The translations under genes and the position numbers were made by a program. Shown one piece after another: positions 53,838-63,227 of a stretch of DNA of 63,227 nucleotides. The DNA comes from an uncultured Clostridia bacterium (lineage in GTDB: Bacteria > Bacillota > Clostridia > TANB77 > CAG-508), in NCBI GenBank assembly GCA_944391965.1, contig CALXVH010000007.1:1-63227 (forward strand), written 5' to 3'. Under the pieces are notes generated by a model, which worked only from the letters and a program-made list of their open reading frames with translations, did not search any database and was not told where the DNA came from. Position 1 is the first letter of the stretch, and each line of letters opens with the position of its first letter.

Positions 53838-56009
53838 TTATTTTCTTTCAAATTTTCTCTCTATCTCATATTTAGACATTTTTATAACAGTTGGTCTTCC
53901 ATGTGGGCATGTAAATGGATTTGGTAATTTTAGTAACTCATCCATCAAGCTTTCTACCTCTTCTTTTGATAAAACCATATGTGCTTTTACTGCTGCTTTA
54001 CATGCTATTGTTGCTAAAAATTTATTTTCAATTTCTTGTTTTGCTGTTCTCGCAACAGAATTTATCTCATCTAATGTTTCTAAGAATAAATCTCTGGTAT
54101 TAAGGTCTATACATATACTTGGTGTTCCTGAAATTTTTATAGTGTTATCTCCAAATTCATCTATTATAAATCCTGCTTTTCTAAATAATTCCATATTCTC
54201 CTTAGCAATATTCATTTCTTTATGTGTTAATGTTATTATATCTGGTAAAATCATTAATTGAGAATCTTTTTCTTCATCTGAATAAAAATTCTTCTTTACC
54301 TTTTCAAACATAATTCTTTCATGAGCAGCATGTTGGTCCATTATGTACATTTCATCATCCATCTCGAAAATGATATAAGTATTAAATACTATTCCTATAA
54401 ACTTATATTGTTGTTTATATTTATAATCATCTTCAATTGTTTCAAATAAAGTTGTATTATCTTCTTTTGTAATTGCTTTTGGTTCTTCTTTTTGTTCCTC
54501 CTCTATTTTTGGTGGTTTTGTACCAAAAATTTTAAAATACATTTCGTCAAAGCTTTCCTTTTTTTCTTCATCTTTTATATTTTCATTTGTTAAATTCTCA
54601 ATTTGTTTGTCTATCTCTTTGCTAGCTTCTTCTAATTCTTCTACATCTAATTTAATATCATCTTTTTTTGCTTCATCTTTTCGCTCATTAGTTGTTAATT
54701 CTTCTTTTACATCATTTTTTTGTTCGTCTACTTTTACTTCTGTATTTACAGTTGCAGTTTTTTCTAAAGTTTCATTTATGACTATTGGTTTTACAGCTTC
54801 TTTTTTCTCATCTATATTTTTTTCTTCATTATTTTTTAAAGGATTATAATTTATATCTTTCCTACTTTTTTCTAAATCTTCTTTAATCTTTTTTTGTAAT
54901 TCTAACAAACTATTAAATGTATTATTTTTAATCTCTGTTCCTACTGTAGTTCTATTTCCAAATAATGAACTACCTGATATATGAGTATCATTTTCTTCTT
55001 TTTCTGAATTTTTAATTAAATCATTTTTTAATAAAGTATCATTTACTGCATGGTATACAGATTTAAATATTTTTGATTCATCAGAAAATCTTACTTCTAA
55101 TTTTGCTGGATGTACATTTACATCTACTTTGGATGGATCCATCTCTATATTTAAAATTGAAAATGCATATTTTCCTATTGTAAGTAATCCTTTAAATCCT
55201 TTTTCAATTGCTCCTGATAATGTTTTATCTTTTACATATCTATTATTTACAAAGAAAATTTGATTTGATCTGTTAGATCTTGCTATTTCCGGCTTTCCTA
55301 TAACACCTGTAATATGTATATCTTCATAAGTATACTCCACTTTTAACACATTTTCCGCAATATTTTTACCATATATAGCATATATAACAGCTTGTATATC
55401 TCCATTTCCAGAAGTCTGAATAATCACCTTTCCAGAATTAATTAATTTAAATGATATATTAGGATTTACTAATGCAAGTCTCGTAATAGCATCTTCAATA
55501 TAGCCTGACTCTGTAAAATCTTTCTTTAAAAATTTATATCTAACAGGTGTATTAAAGAATAGATTTTTTACAGTTATTGAGGTTCCCGTTTTACATCCAA
55601 TTTCTTCATGCTCTAGGATCTTTCCAGCTTCTACTACTAATCTTGTTCCTATTTCATCATTTTCTGTTTTTGTTATCAGTTCTACATTTGCAACAGCTGC
55701 AATACTTGCTAAAGCCTCACCTCTAAACCCCATAGAGTGAATTGTCTCTATATCACTTGCTTGTCTTATTTTACTTGTTGCATGTCTTTCGAAAGCAATT
55801 TCTGTATCGTCTTTCGCAATTCCTTTACCATTATCTGTAATTCTTATATAAGATATTCCTCCATTTTTTATTTCTACTGTTATAGAAGTAGCTCCTGCAT
55901 CTATTGAATTTTCTACCATTTCTTTTACTACAGATGCTGGTCTTTCTATAACTTCTCCTGCAGCTATTTTATTTATTGTTAATTCATCTAATAAAACAAT
56001 ATTACCCAT
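53838..56009 (-). CDS. mutL: DNA mismatch repair protein MutL
   Basis: A 723-aa GHKL ATPase and endonuclease. The N-terminal ATPase (LTINKIAAGEVIERP, RGEALASIA, GTSITVKNLFFNTPVR) is followed by a long variable linker (about 340-520) and the C-terminal endonuclease domain with DQHAAHERIMFE and CPHGRPT. The start is ATG at 56009. miaA follows 2 bp after its end. Confidence 0.96.
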   Translation of the reverse strand: MGNIVLLDELTINKIAAGEVIERPASVVKEMVENSIDAGATSITVEIKNGGISYIRITDNGKGIAKDDTEIAFERHATSKIRQASDIETIHSMGFRGEALASIAAVANVELITKTENDEIGTRLVVEAGKILEHEEIGCKTGTSITVKNLFFNTPVRYKFLKKDFTESGYIEDAITRLALVNPNISFKLINSGKVIIQTSGNGDIQAVIYAIYGKNIAENVLKVEYTYEDIHITGVIGKPEIARSNRSNQIFFVNNRYVKDKTLSGAIEKGFKGLLTIGKYAFSILNIEMDPSKVDVNVHPAKLEVRFSDESKIFKSVYHAVNDTLLKNDLIKNSEKEENDTHISGSSLFGNRTTVGTEIKNNTFNSLLELQKKIKEDLEKSRKDINYNPLKNNEEKNIDEKKEAVKPIVINETLEKTATVNTEVKVDEQKNDVKEELTTNERKDEAKKDDIKLDVEELEEASKEIDKQIENLTNENIKDEEKKESFDEMYFKIFGTKPPKIEEEQKEEPKAITKEDNTTLFETIEDDYKYKQQYKFIGIVFNTYIIFEMDDEMYIMDQHAAHERIMFEKVKKNFYSDEEKDSQLMILPDIITLTHKEMNIAKENMELFRKAGFIIDEFGDNTIKISGTPSICIDLNTRDLFLETLDEINSVARTAKQEIENKFLATIACKAAVKAHMVLSKEEVESLMDELLKLPNPFTCPHGRPTVIKMSKYEIERKFERK

Positions 56010-56154
56010 ATATTTTTTCTCCTTTTCCTATATACACTACCATTCTGCCAGAAATTATATCATTATTTTTTTAGTAACACAATAGATATATTTCGAATAA
56101 GATATATCATACTAAGAAAAAACTTAAGGTTAAAAGAAAAGGGAGGTAATATTT

Positions 56155-56277
56155 ATGTGTTGTAATAATGATTTATTATGGTTCATCATTCTTTTCTTAA
56201 TACTTTTCTGCGGATGTGGAAATAGTAGAAATTCTGGATGTGGATGTGAAACACCATGTGACCCATGTGGTTGCTAA
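56155..56277 (+). CDS. Cys-rich microprotein, copy 1
   Basis: A 40-aa protein, MCCNNDLLWFIILFLILFCGCG and a tail of Gly/Cys/Pro. It has one hydrophobic helix and ten Cys residues. A strong ribosome site GGGAGGTAATATTT precedes it. It lies in tandem with a similar small gene downstream. Possible spore-coat, envelope or metal-binding role; no family recognised. Confidence 0.6.
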   Translation: MCCNNDLLWFIILFLILFCGCGNSRNSGCGCETPCDPCGC

Positions 56278-56340
56278 TTAATTTGCTAGTTTAAGATCTT
56301 TAAACAGTTATACTTATGAAATTCGAAAGGAGGGATTGAT

Positions 56341-56463
56341 ATGCCAGAAAATAGAGGTTGTGGATGTGGTTTCGGTTTTGGAGATGATTGCTGCACATGG
56401 ATAATACTATTAATTATAATATTCTGTTGTTGTGGTGGAAATAGAAGAAACGGATGTTGTTAA
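56341..56463 (+). CDS. Cys-rich microprotein, copy 2
   Basis: A 40-aa protein, MPENRGCGCGFGFGDDCC followed by a hydrophobic helix (WIILLIIIFCCC) and a basic Gly/Cys end. Ribosome site GAAAGGAGGGATTGAT. Topology is the inverse of copy 1 (Cys/Gly cluster before the helix). It is followed by a terminator. The two likely form one small operon. Confidence 0.6.
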   Translation: MPENRGCGCGFGFGDDCCTWIILLIIIFCCCGGNRRNGCC

Positions 56464-56493
56464 TTAGATTTTTGCAACACTTCTAAAAATTCA

Positions 56494-56531
56494 AAAAACC
56501 GGTTGGTAAATTATTTTACCAATCGGTTTTT
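56494..56531 (+). terminator. terminator of the microprotein pair
   Basis: AAAAACCGGTTGGTAAA and TTTACCAATCGGTTTTT form a 17-bp stem with one mismatch and a 4-nt loop. Confidence 0.85.
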
Positions 56532-56555
56532 ATTAGATATCTTTTATTATAACTT

Positions 56556-56591
56556 GTTTGAGCAGGCTAGTAATACCTAGTCTGCTCAAAC
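56556..56591 (-). terminator. terminator of the C39-like gene
   Basis: GTTTGAGCAGGCTAG and CTAGTCTGCTCAAAC form a 15-bp stem with one mismatch, followed on the minus strand by AAGTTATAATAAAAG. Confidence 0.65.
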
Positions 56592-56594
56592 ATA

Positions 56595-57278
56595 CTAATT
56601 GGAAATAATCCAGCCGACATGAACGGCACTGTGAATCCTATCAAATTCACAACGTATAAGCTTTGGACTCTCCGGATTATAAATATGATACCCATATTTA
56701 TCCACACCCAGAATTATCGCCAAATGGGAATCGGTGTTTTCCTGCTCCTGCTTATATATAGTATCCCTAAGCAAGAAAACCGGTACTTTTCTTGTCTTGA
56801 TCGCCTCTAGCACCTCTTTTATGTTAGCAATTCTCCTGCTCTTAAGTCCGAAGTACCTCGGAAGAAACTTGTCAAACCAAATGTATGCTCCGTCTTCGTG
56901 CTTATTGTAGCCAAGCTCTACTGACAGCTTTGCTAACTGCTCGATAGACACTCTTTTTTCTGAATCAAAGTATCTCTCCAAAAATTTTGTTGCAACAATG
57001 GCCCCTCCACTACTTGCCACAGTAGCAGTAATATCTCCATTGTTCTCATCTTTTTCAGTTAGAGAACTTTGCACTGGCATTGATTTTACCAGTTCCGCAG
57101 TCTCTTCAGTTACTGCATACAACAGTCCCCCTTCTGGACCCTTCCATGTTTTCAGGGATTCCTGAAGTGACTCTGACTCTTTCTTCCAAGCTACTTTCAG
57201 CTCATCATAAATCGCAGGTGCTACATTTGCCTCTAAAAGTTCCCGCGCCATTATCTCTGCTGTTCTTGTCCATTCCAT
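56595..57278 (-). CDS. peptidase C39-like protein with a possible lost catalytic Cys
   Basis: A 227-aa protein. The C-terminal half looks like a C39-type papain fold: SSGGAIVATKFLERYF occupies the catalytic-Cys helix, and DSHLAIILGVDKYGYHIYNPE the His/Asp region, but Ser stands where Cys is expected. The N-terminal 80 residues are helical. The gene is clearly richer in G and C than the neighbourhood and uses codons such as CTC, CGG and GCC, which suggests recent transfer. It has no signal peptide. Function unknown. Confidence 0.6.
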   Translation of the reverse strand: MEWTRTAEIMARELLEANVAPAIYDELKVAWKKESESLQESLKTWKGPEGGLLYAVTEETAELVKSMPVQSSLTEKDENNGDITATVASSGGAIVATKFLERYFDSEKRVSIEQLAKLSVELGYNKHEDGAYIWFDKFLPRYFGLKSRRIANIKEVLEAIKTRKVPVFLLRDTIYKQEQENTDSHLAIILGVDKYGYHIYNPESPKLIRCEFDRIHSAVHVGWIISN

Positions 57279-57386
57279 ACTGTTTCCTTCCTTTCTGCCA
57301 AACTCTGGCGTACATTTTTTAACTTACTCATCAATCATTCTACCATATTATGTAACTTTTTTCAAATAATTAGCTACTTTTGGCGT

Positions 57387-57423
57387 AAAAAAGGACTTAA
57401 AGTTTCAACTTTAAATCCTTTTT
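57387..57423 (-). terminator. terminator of groEL
   Basis: AAAAAAGGACTTAAAGTT and AACTTTAAATCCTTTTT pair with one mismatch, giving a stem of about 17 bp with a T-tract on the minus strand. Confidence 0.75.
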
Positions 57424-57431
57424 ATTTTGCA

Positions 57432-57468
57432 TAATAGGGATTTCAGGAACGTCCCCAAAATCCCCCCT
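57432..57468 (-). repeat. oriented palindromic intergenic repeat, copy D (3' end of groEL)
   Basis: On the minus strand GGGGATTTTGGGGACGTTCC is followed by TGAAATCCCTATTAT. It has the same core and the same orientation as the other three copies and lies 14 bp after the groEL stop. Confidence 0.8.
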
Positions 57469-57481
57469 TATTGCTTTAATA

Positions 57482-59427
<1,946 letters not shown>

Positions 59428-59455
59428 TACACATTACCTCCTATATATATGATTA

Positions 59456-59482
59456 TTAGCACTCTTTCTTTGTGACTGCTAA
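59456..59482 (-). promoter_or_regulatory. CIRCE operator (HrcA) of groESL
   Basis: TTAGCACTC, 9 bp, GACTGCTAA. It is the standard CIRCE layout with one mismatch (GAGTGCTAA expected). It lies downstream of the -10 region, 29 bp before groES. Confidence 0.9.
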
Positions 59483-59483
59483 T

Positions 59484-59512
59484 AATTTATACCTTTTTTT
59501 AGCACTTGTCAA
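59484..59512 (-). promoter_or_regulatory. groESL promoter
   Basis: On the minus strand TTGACA (59507-59512) is followed by TATAAA (15-bp spacer, 59486-59491) or TAAATT (17-bp spacer, 59484-59489). The 302-bp stretch 59428-59730 contains this promoter, two CIRCE-like elements and the divergent ABC promoter, but no gene. Confidence 0.7.
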
Positions 59513-59525
59513 GTATGTTTGCTAA
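59499..59525 (-). promoter_or_regulatory. second CIRCE-like operator overlapping the -35 box
   Basis: TTAGCACTT, 9 bp, GTTTGCTAA. It has the same spacing as a CIRCE with three mismatches in total. It covers the TTGACA box, so HrcA or a relative could block initiation directly. Confidence 0.6.
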
Positions 59526-59617
59526 TTTTCACATAAAATTCACATTTCTTTTTATTAAGGCTTTTCCATATTAATTTTATTAGCTCTATTCAGTTTTTAG
59601 AACACTTTTTTCATTTA

Positions 59618-59646
59618 TTGTTAATATTACTATTTTATGCTATAAT
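59618..59646 (+). promoter_or_regulatory. promoter of the ABC transporter gene
   Basis: TTGTTA (59618-59623), 17 bp and TATAAT (59641-59646), 85 bp before the start codon. Confidence 0.6.
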
Positions 59647-59730
59647 TATGTTAAGTATTTGTTGTTTTTTCCTATGTTTCATTTAAATAGTTTACATAGA
59701 GGAAATAATTTTTAATAGGAGGTACATTAT

Positions 59731-61416
59731 ATGAAACAACATCATTTTTTTCGGAAGGAATGGAAAAAAATCATAATCATCTTTATTTTAAGTGGAATAG
59801 TAACAATCATTAATTTACTTACTCCACAATTTACAAGTAAATTACTTGTAAATCTTAGTAACTTTAAAAAGGCCTTACTGCTGGCCAGTGTATTATTTTT
59901 GCTTGGTCTTTTATCTCCCTTGCTAAATCTTATAAAAAGCAAAATTTCAATACGCTGTAAAATGTCAATCTCCAAAAATATAAAGATGGTAGTTGCTAAA
60001 AATCTTATCAATTCAACATCAAGCTCTATAAAGAAATACAACAACAATGAGCGGTTAGCTTCTATCGTTTGTGAAGGAGATAACTTAGTAAACAATATAT
60101 TTGTTGTTGCAGGACAATGGATTAGTATCCTTTCAGGTATATTTGTACTTATTTATACTGCTTTTATAAGTTTACCAATCTTCTTACTTTTTATATCTAG
60201 TTTTATAATTCTGCTTATATATCAAAAATCTACTTTAGGTAAACTTAGTGCAAAAGCAGAAAAAAGACAAACTGCATATGAGAAAACTCATGGACTTATT
60301 CTTGAAGGGATAGAAGCAATATTAGATGTAAAAGGTCAATTGCTAGGGCCTAATCTAAAGCATATCTTTGAGGAATCACTAAAAAATGAATCAACTTCAT
60401 CAATCGAAGAAACAGATGCGATAGCAAAAAATGATATGGCTAGTTCAATTGTACTTCAAACATTACTATTTGCATTTTTAGGTTTAGGACTATTTCTGAT
60501 TAAAATTGGAAACTTAAGTATAGAAGAATTAATAACTTTGTATATGTACAAAAACTACATAATGCTTTTAGTTTCATCCATTTCAAGAGTTTTACAGTAC
60601 TATTCTAAATATACTGTATCAAAAAATAGAATCGATGAAATTCTTTGCTATAATTCTATACTAGAAAAAGAAGAATATGGTCATAAACATTTTCATCCAG
60701 AAGACGTTGTTAGTAATATTAATTTAAAAAATGTTTCGGTAAATGTAGAGGGTAAAACAATTTTAGATAATATCTCATTAGAAATAAAACCCAATTCATT
60801 TATTGGAATTGTTGGTGAAGGCGGTTGTGGAAAATCTACACTTCTTAAAGTTCTATCTCGAGATATAATCCCAGACACTGGAATTGTCGAACTAGATGGA
60901 ATGGATATAAGAAAAATTGATGATTACACAATCAGATCTATTATCCGACATGCACCACAAACTCCTTTTATTTTCACCATGACCTTGAGAGAAAATTTGC
61001 AACTTGCAAATAGCAAGGCCACAGAAAAGGATATGTGGAAAGCTCTTAGATATGCTGATGCTGATAAATTTGTAAGGAATTTAGAGAATGGTCTTGATAC
61101 AGTAATTAATCGTGCTACTCTTTCTGGAAGTCAATTGCAAAGATTGGCACTAGCTAGAATTCCACTTCGTACTTCAAAAATAATTCTACTTGATGAGGCA
61201 ACATCCGCAATGGATAATATAACTCAGAGTAGGATTATGTCAACACTAAAAAGTGTTACTAAAAATCATACTGTAATTATGGTAGCTCACCGTATTCATA
61301 TACTTCAAGATGCAGATGTCATCATTTATATGGATAATGGCAAAATTGTTGACAAAGGTACATATTCTGAATTATATAAAAATCCATCATTTCGAAAACT
61401 CGCAGATGAAGGCTAG
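59731..61416 (+). CDS. ABC transporter half-molecule (permease-ATPase fusion)
   Basis: A 561-aa exporter with six N-terminal helices (about 15-290) and a nucleotide-binding domain. Walker A is GEGGCGKST, Walker B IILLDEATS, with a switch His in AHRI. The signature is LSGSQ instead of LSGGQ. It lacks a C39 peptidase domain. Probably a homodimeric exporter; no partner, substrate or immunity gene is adjacent. AGGAGG-type ribosome site. Substrate unknown. Confidence 0.88.
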   Translation: MKQHHFFRKEWKKIIIIFILSGIVTIINLLTPQFTSKLLVNLSNFKKALLLASVLFLLGLLSPLLNLIKSKISIRCKMSISKNIKMVVAKNLINSTSSSIKKYNNNERLASIVCEGDNLVNNIFVVAGQWISILSGIFVLIYTAFISLPIFLLFISSFIILLIYQKSTLGKLSAKAEKRQTAYEKTHGLILEGIEAILDVKGQLLGPNLKHIFEESLKNESTSSIEETDAIAKNDMASSIVLQTLLFAFLGLGLFLIKIGNLSIEELITLYMYKNYIMLLVSSISRVLQYYSKYTVSKNRIDEILCYNSILEKEEYGHKHFHPEDVVSNINLKNVSVNVEGKTILDNISLEIKPNSFIGIVGEGGCGKSTLLKVLSRDIIPDTGIVELDGMDIRKIDDYTIRSIIRHAPQTPFIFTMTLRENLQLANSKATEKDMWKALRYADADKFVRNLENGLDTVINRATLSGSQLQRLALARIPLRTSKIILLDEATSAMDNITQSRIMSTLKSVTKNHTVIMVAHRIHILQDADVIIYMDNGKIVDKGTYSELYKNPSFRKLADEG

Positions 61417-61434
61417 AGCAATGCTCTAGCCTTC
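61408..61434 (+). terminator. terminator of the ABC transporter gene
   Basis: GAAGGCTAGAGCA and TGCTCTAGCCTTC form a perfect 13-bp stem with a 1-nt centre, overlapping the stop codon and followed by TTTCTTAG. Confidence 0.75.
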
Positions 61435-61447
61435 TTTCTTAGTTGAC

Positions 61448-63061
61448 TTAATCGTCCCCATACTTTCTATCTTTAGTAGCTTTTACTAGTCCAACAAATA
61501 CTGGTGATGGTTTGTTCGGTCTTGATTTTAATTCAGGATGGAATTGAACTCCCACAAAAAATGGATGTTTTTTATATTCTACAATTTCTACTAACTTTCC
61601 ATTTGGCGAAACACCTGAACATAATAATCCAGCATTTTCTAATCTATCTTTATATTCATTGTTATATTCAAAACGATGTCTATGTCTTTCTGATATATTT
61701 TCTTTTCCATACAATTCTCTTACTGTACTATTTTCTTTCAATAAGCAAGGATATGCCCCAAGTCTCATTGTTCCACCTTTTTTCTTTATTTCCCTCTGCT
61801 CGTCCATTATATGTATAACTTTATTTTTAGCACTTTCTTCGAACTCTTCTGAATTTACATCTTCTAAATTTAATACATTTCTTGCAAATTCAACAACAGA
61901 CATTTGCATACCTAAGCAAATTCCTAAGAATGGAACATTATTCTCTCTTACATATTGTATAGCTGTAATCATTCCTTCTATTCCTCTATTACCAAATCCT
62001 CCTGGTACGACGATTCCATCATAATCTTCTAATTTTGCTTTTACATTATCTTTATTAATTTTTTCTGAATCTATTAAATCTACTTTTACTTTTACATTAT
62101 TTGCATACCCTGCATGTGTTAAACTTTCTATAACAGATATATATGCATCTTCTAGTCTAGTATATTTTCCAACAATTGCAATTTTTACCGTCTTATCTTT
62201 AATATTTTCTATTTTTTCTATCATTTCTTGCCATTCAGAATTGTCTGGAATATAGTTATCTAATCGTAATTGGTTACAAACAGCTCTACCTAATCCTTCC
62301 TTTTCTAACATAAGTGGCACTTCATATAAACATTTTGCTGTTTTATTTTGAATTACATTTTCTTTTCTTACATTACAAAATAGAGCTAACTTTTCTCTTA
62401 TTGAATCTGGAATATCTATTTCACTTCTACAAACTAATATATTTGGTTTTATTCCATAAGATTGTAAATCTTTAACTGAATGTTGTGTTGGCTTTGATTT
62501 TATTTCATTAGAACCACTTATATATGGAAGAAGTGTAACATGAATATAAAGTACATCTTCTGGATTCTTCTCTAATCCTACTTGTCTTATTGCTTCTATT
62601 ATAGAAAGCCCTTCTATATCGCCAACTGTTCCACCTATTTCTGTAATTACTATATCAGTATCTGTATTTTCAAAACTATATATCTTGTCTTTTATCTCGT
62701 TTGTCACATGTGGAATAACCTGTACAGTTTTTCCTAAATATTCTCCTTCTCTTTCTTTTTCTAATACTTCTAAATAAATTTTACCCATTGTAATACTAGA
62801 ATCTTTAGTTAAATTTTCATCAATAAATCTCTCATAATGTCCTAAGTCTAAATCTGTTTCTGCTCCATCATCTGTAACAAAAACTTCGCCATGTTCATAT
62901 GGGCTCATTGTTCCTGGATCCACATTTAAATATGGGTCAAATTTTTGAATTGTTACTTTATATCCTCTATTTTTTAAGAGCCTTCCTAATGATGCTGCAG
63001 TTATTCCTTTTCCAAGTCCTGAAACAACTCCTCCTGTTACAAAAATATACTTAGTATTCAT
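61448..63061 (-). CDS. pyrG: CTP synthase
   Basis: A 537-aa enzyme converting UTP to CTP with glutamine. The N-terminal synthetase has [11 protein letters not shown] and [13 protein letters not shown]. The C-terminal class I glutaminase has GICLGMQ (catalytic Cys) and VQFHPE. Full length. A short leader with GAAAGGGGTTAATATAG precedes it. No obvious attenuator was seen. Confidence 0.98.
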   Translation of the reverse strand: MNTKYIFVTGGVVSGLGKGITAASLGRLLKNRGYKVTIQKFDPYLNVDPGTMSPYEHGEVFVTDDGAETDLDLGHYERFIDENLTKDSSITMGKIYLEVLEKEREGEYLGKTVQVIPHVTNEIKDKIYSFENTDTDIVITEIGGTVGDIEGLSIIEAIRQVGLEKNPEDVLYIHVTLLPYISGSNEIKSKPTQHSVKDLQSYGIKPNILVCRSEIDIPDSIREKLALFCNVRKENVIQNKTAKCLYEVPLMLEKEGLGRAVCNQLRLDNYIPDNSEWQEMIEKIENIKDKTVKIAIVGKYTRLEDAYISVIESLTHAGYANNVKVKVDLIDSEKINKDNVKAKLEDYDGIVVPGGFGNRGIEGMITAIQYVRENNVPFLGICLGMQMSVVEFARNVLNLEDVNSEEFEESAKNKVIHIMDEQREIKKKGGTMRLGAYPCLLKENSTVRELYGKENISERHRHRFEYNNEYKDRLENAGLLCSGVSPNGKLVEIVEYKKHPFFVGVQFHPELKSRPNKPSPVFVGLVKATKDRKYGDD

Positions 63062-63160
63062 CTATATTAACCCCTTTCTAAAAATTTTATAAATCTTTAA
63101 ATATATAGTAGCGATTTTTCTTTTATTTTAAAAGCCTTATTACTATATAAAAAAACAAAA

Positions 63161-63204
63161 GAGAGATTAAAAAATCGCCAAAATCGGTTTTTTTTTAATC
63201 TCTC
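63161..63204 (-). terminator. terminator of a gene upstream of pyrG, beyond the window
   Basis: GAGAGATTAAAAAA and TTTTTTAATCTCTC form a 14-bp stem. On the minus strand TTTTGTTTTTTT follows, so it ends a minus-strand transcript arriving from the right. Confidence 0.75.
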
Positions 63205-63227
63205 ACTTTAATTAATTTATTGTATTG

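Noticed and set aside
61452..61462. CGTCCCC near the pyrG 3' end as a fifth copy of the intergenic repeat
   Set aside because: It is inside the coding end of pyrG, and lacks the GTTCCT part and the flanking arms.
63062..63160. pyrG-type reiterative-transcription attenuator
   Set aside because: No clear GGGC start with a matching terminator hairpin was found in the short leader.

Overview
The window is about 63 kb of very AT-rich, gene-dense chromosome from a spore-forming, low-GC Firmicute, most likely an uncultured gut-type member of the Clostridia. The evidence is an alpha/beta SASP gene behind a sigma-G/F-type promoter, the sporulation genes yqfC and yqfD, an interrupted pdaA, SepF and DivIVA, CIRCE operators on groESL, an agr quorum-sensing locus and strong AGGAGG-type ribosome sites. 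The species assignment is inference. No rRNA, tRNA, CRISPR array or riboswitch was recognised.

Layout: (1) 6-9199, minus strand: a Tad/Flp-like secretion operon (SAF/CpaB-like protein, two degenerate ParA/CpaE-like proteins, a TadA-type ATPase, a fused TadB/TadC-like membrane protein, then five small single-helix pilin-like proteins, the last two a recent tandem duplicate). (2) 9330-18030: a Cof-type phosphatase, a SASP gene, hpf, then the conserved yqfC-yqfD-(unknown where phoH is expected)-ybeY-dgkA-DUF3048-era-yqzL-recO block. (3) 18033-26674: pdaA (spore cortex muramic-lactam deacetylase) cut in two by a 7.8-kb integrative element. Its ends are a 15-bp direct repeat, and it carries a 38-aa ORF, a frameshifted large serine recombinase, a two-domain WXG protein, an EssC ATPase and a YukD/EsaB ubiquitin-like protein. 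(4) 26844-29800: a complete agr locus, agrA-agrC converging on agrB-agrD. (5) 30029-49674: housekeeping genes: an RluA-type synthase, an rRNA methyltransferase, greA, an SH3-GH18 hydrolase, NfeD/SPFH, a cysteine desulfurase, a cyclophilin, disA-radA, GH15, a beta-CASP nuclease and ftsK. (6) 49679-56009: rsmD, divIVA, sepF, a HlyD-like protein, miaA and mutL. (7) 56155-63061: two Cys-rich microproteins, a higher-GC foreign-looking gene, groEL-groES with two CIRCE-like operators, an ABC half-transporter and pyrG.

The main discovery is the element in pdaA. Its target falls in the codons of the metal-binding His-Thr-x-x-His motif. Joining the chromosomal flanks at the direct repeat restores an uninterrupted 269-codon pdaA frame, and joining the element ends gives a nearly perfect palindromic attP. 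It therefore looks like a serine-recombinase element that carries a minimal type VII secretion module and sits inside a sporulation gene, comparable in logic to the sigK-intervening skin elements. In this sequence the recombinase has a one-base frameshift, so the element may be trapped, or the base may be an error. Secondary observations include a four-copy oriented palindromic repeat at gene 3' ends and an unusual pilin-like repertoire.
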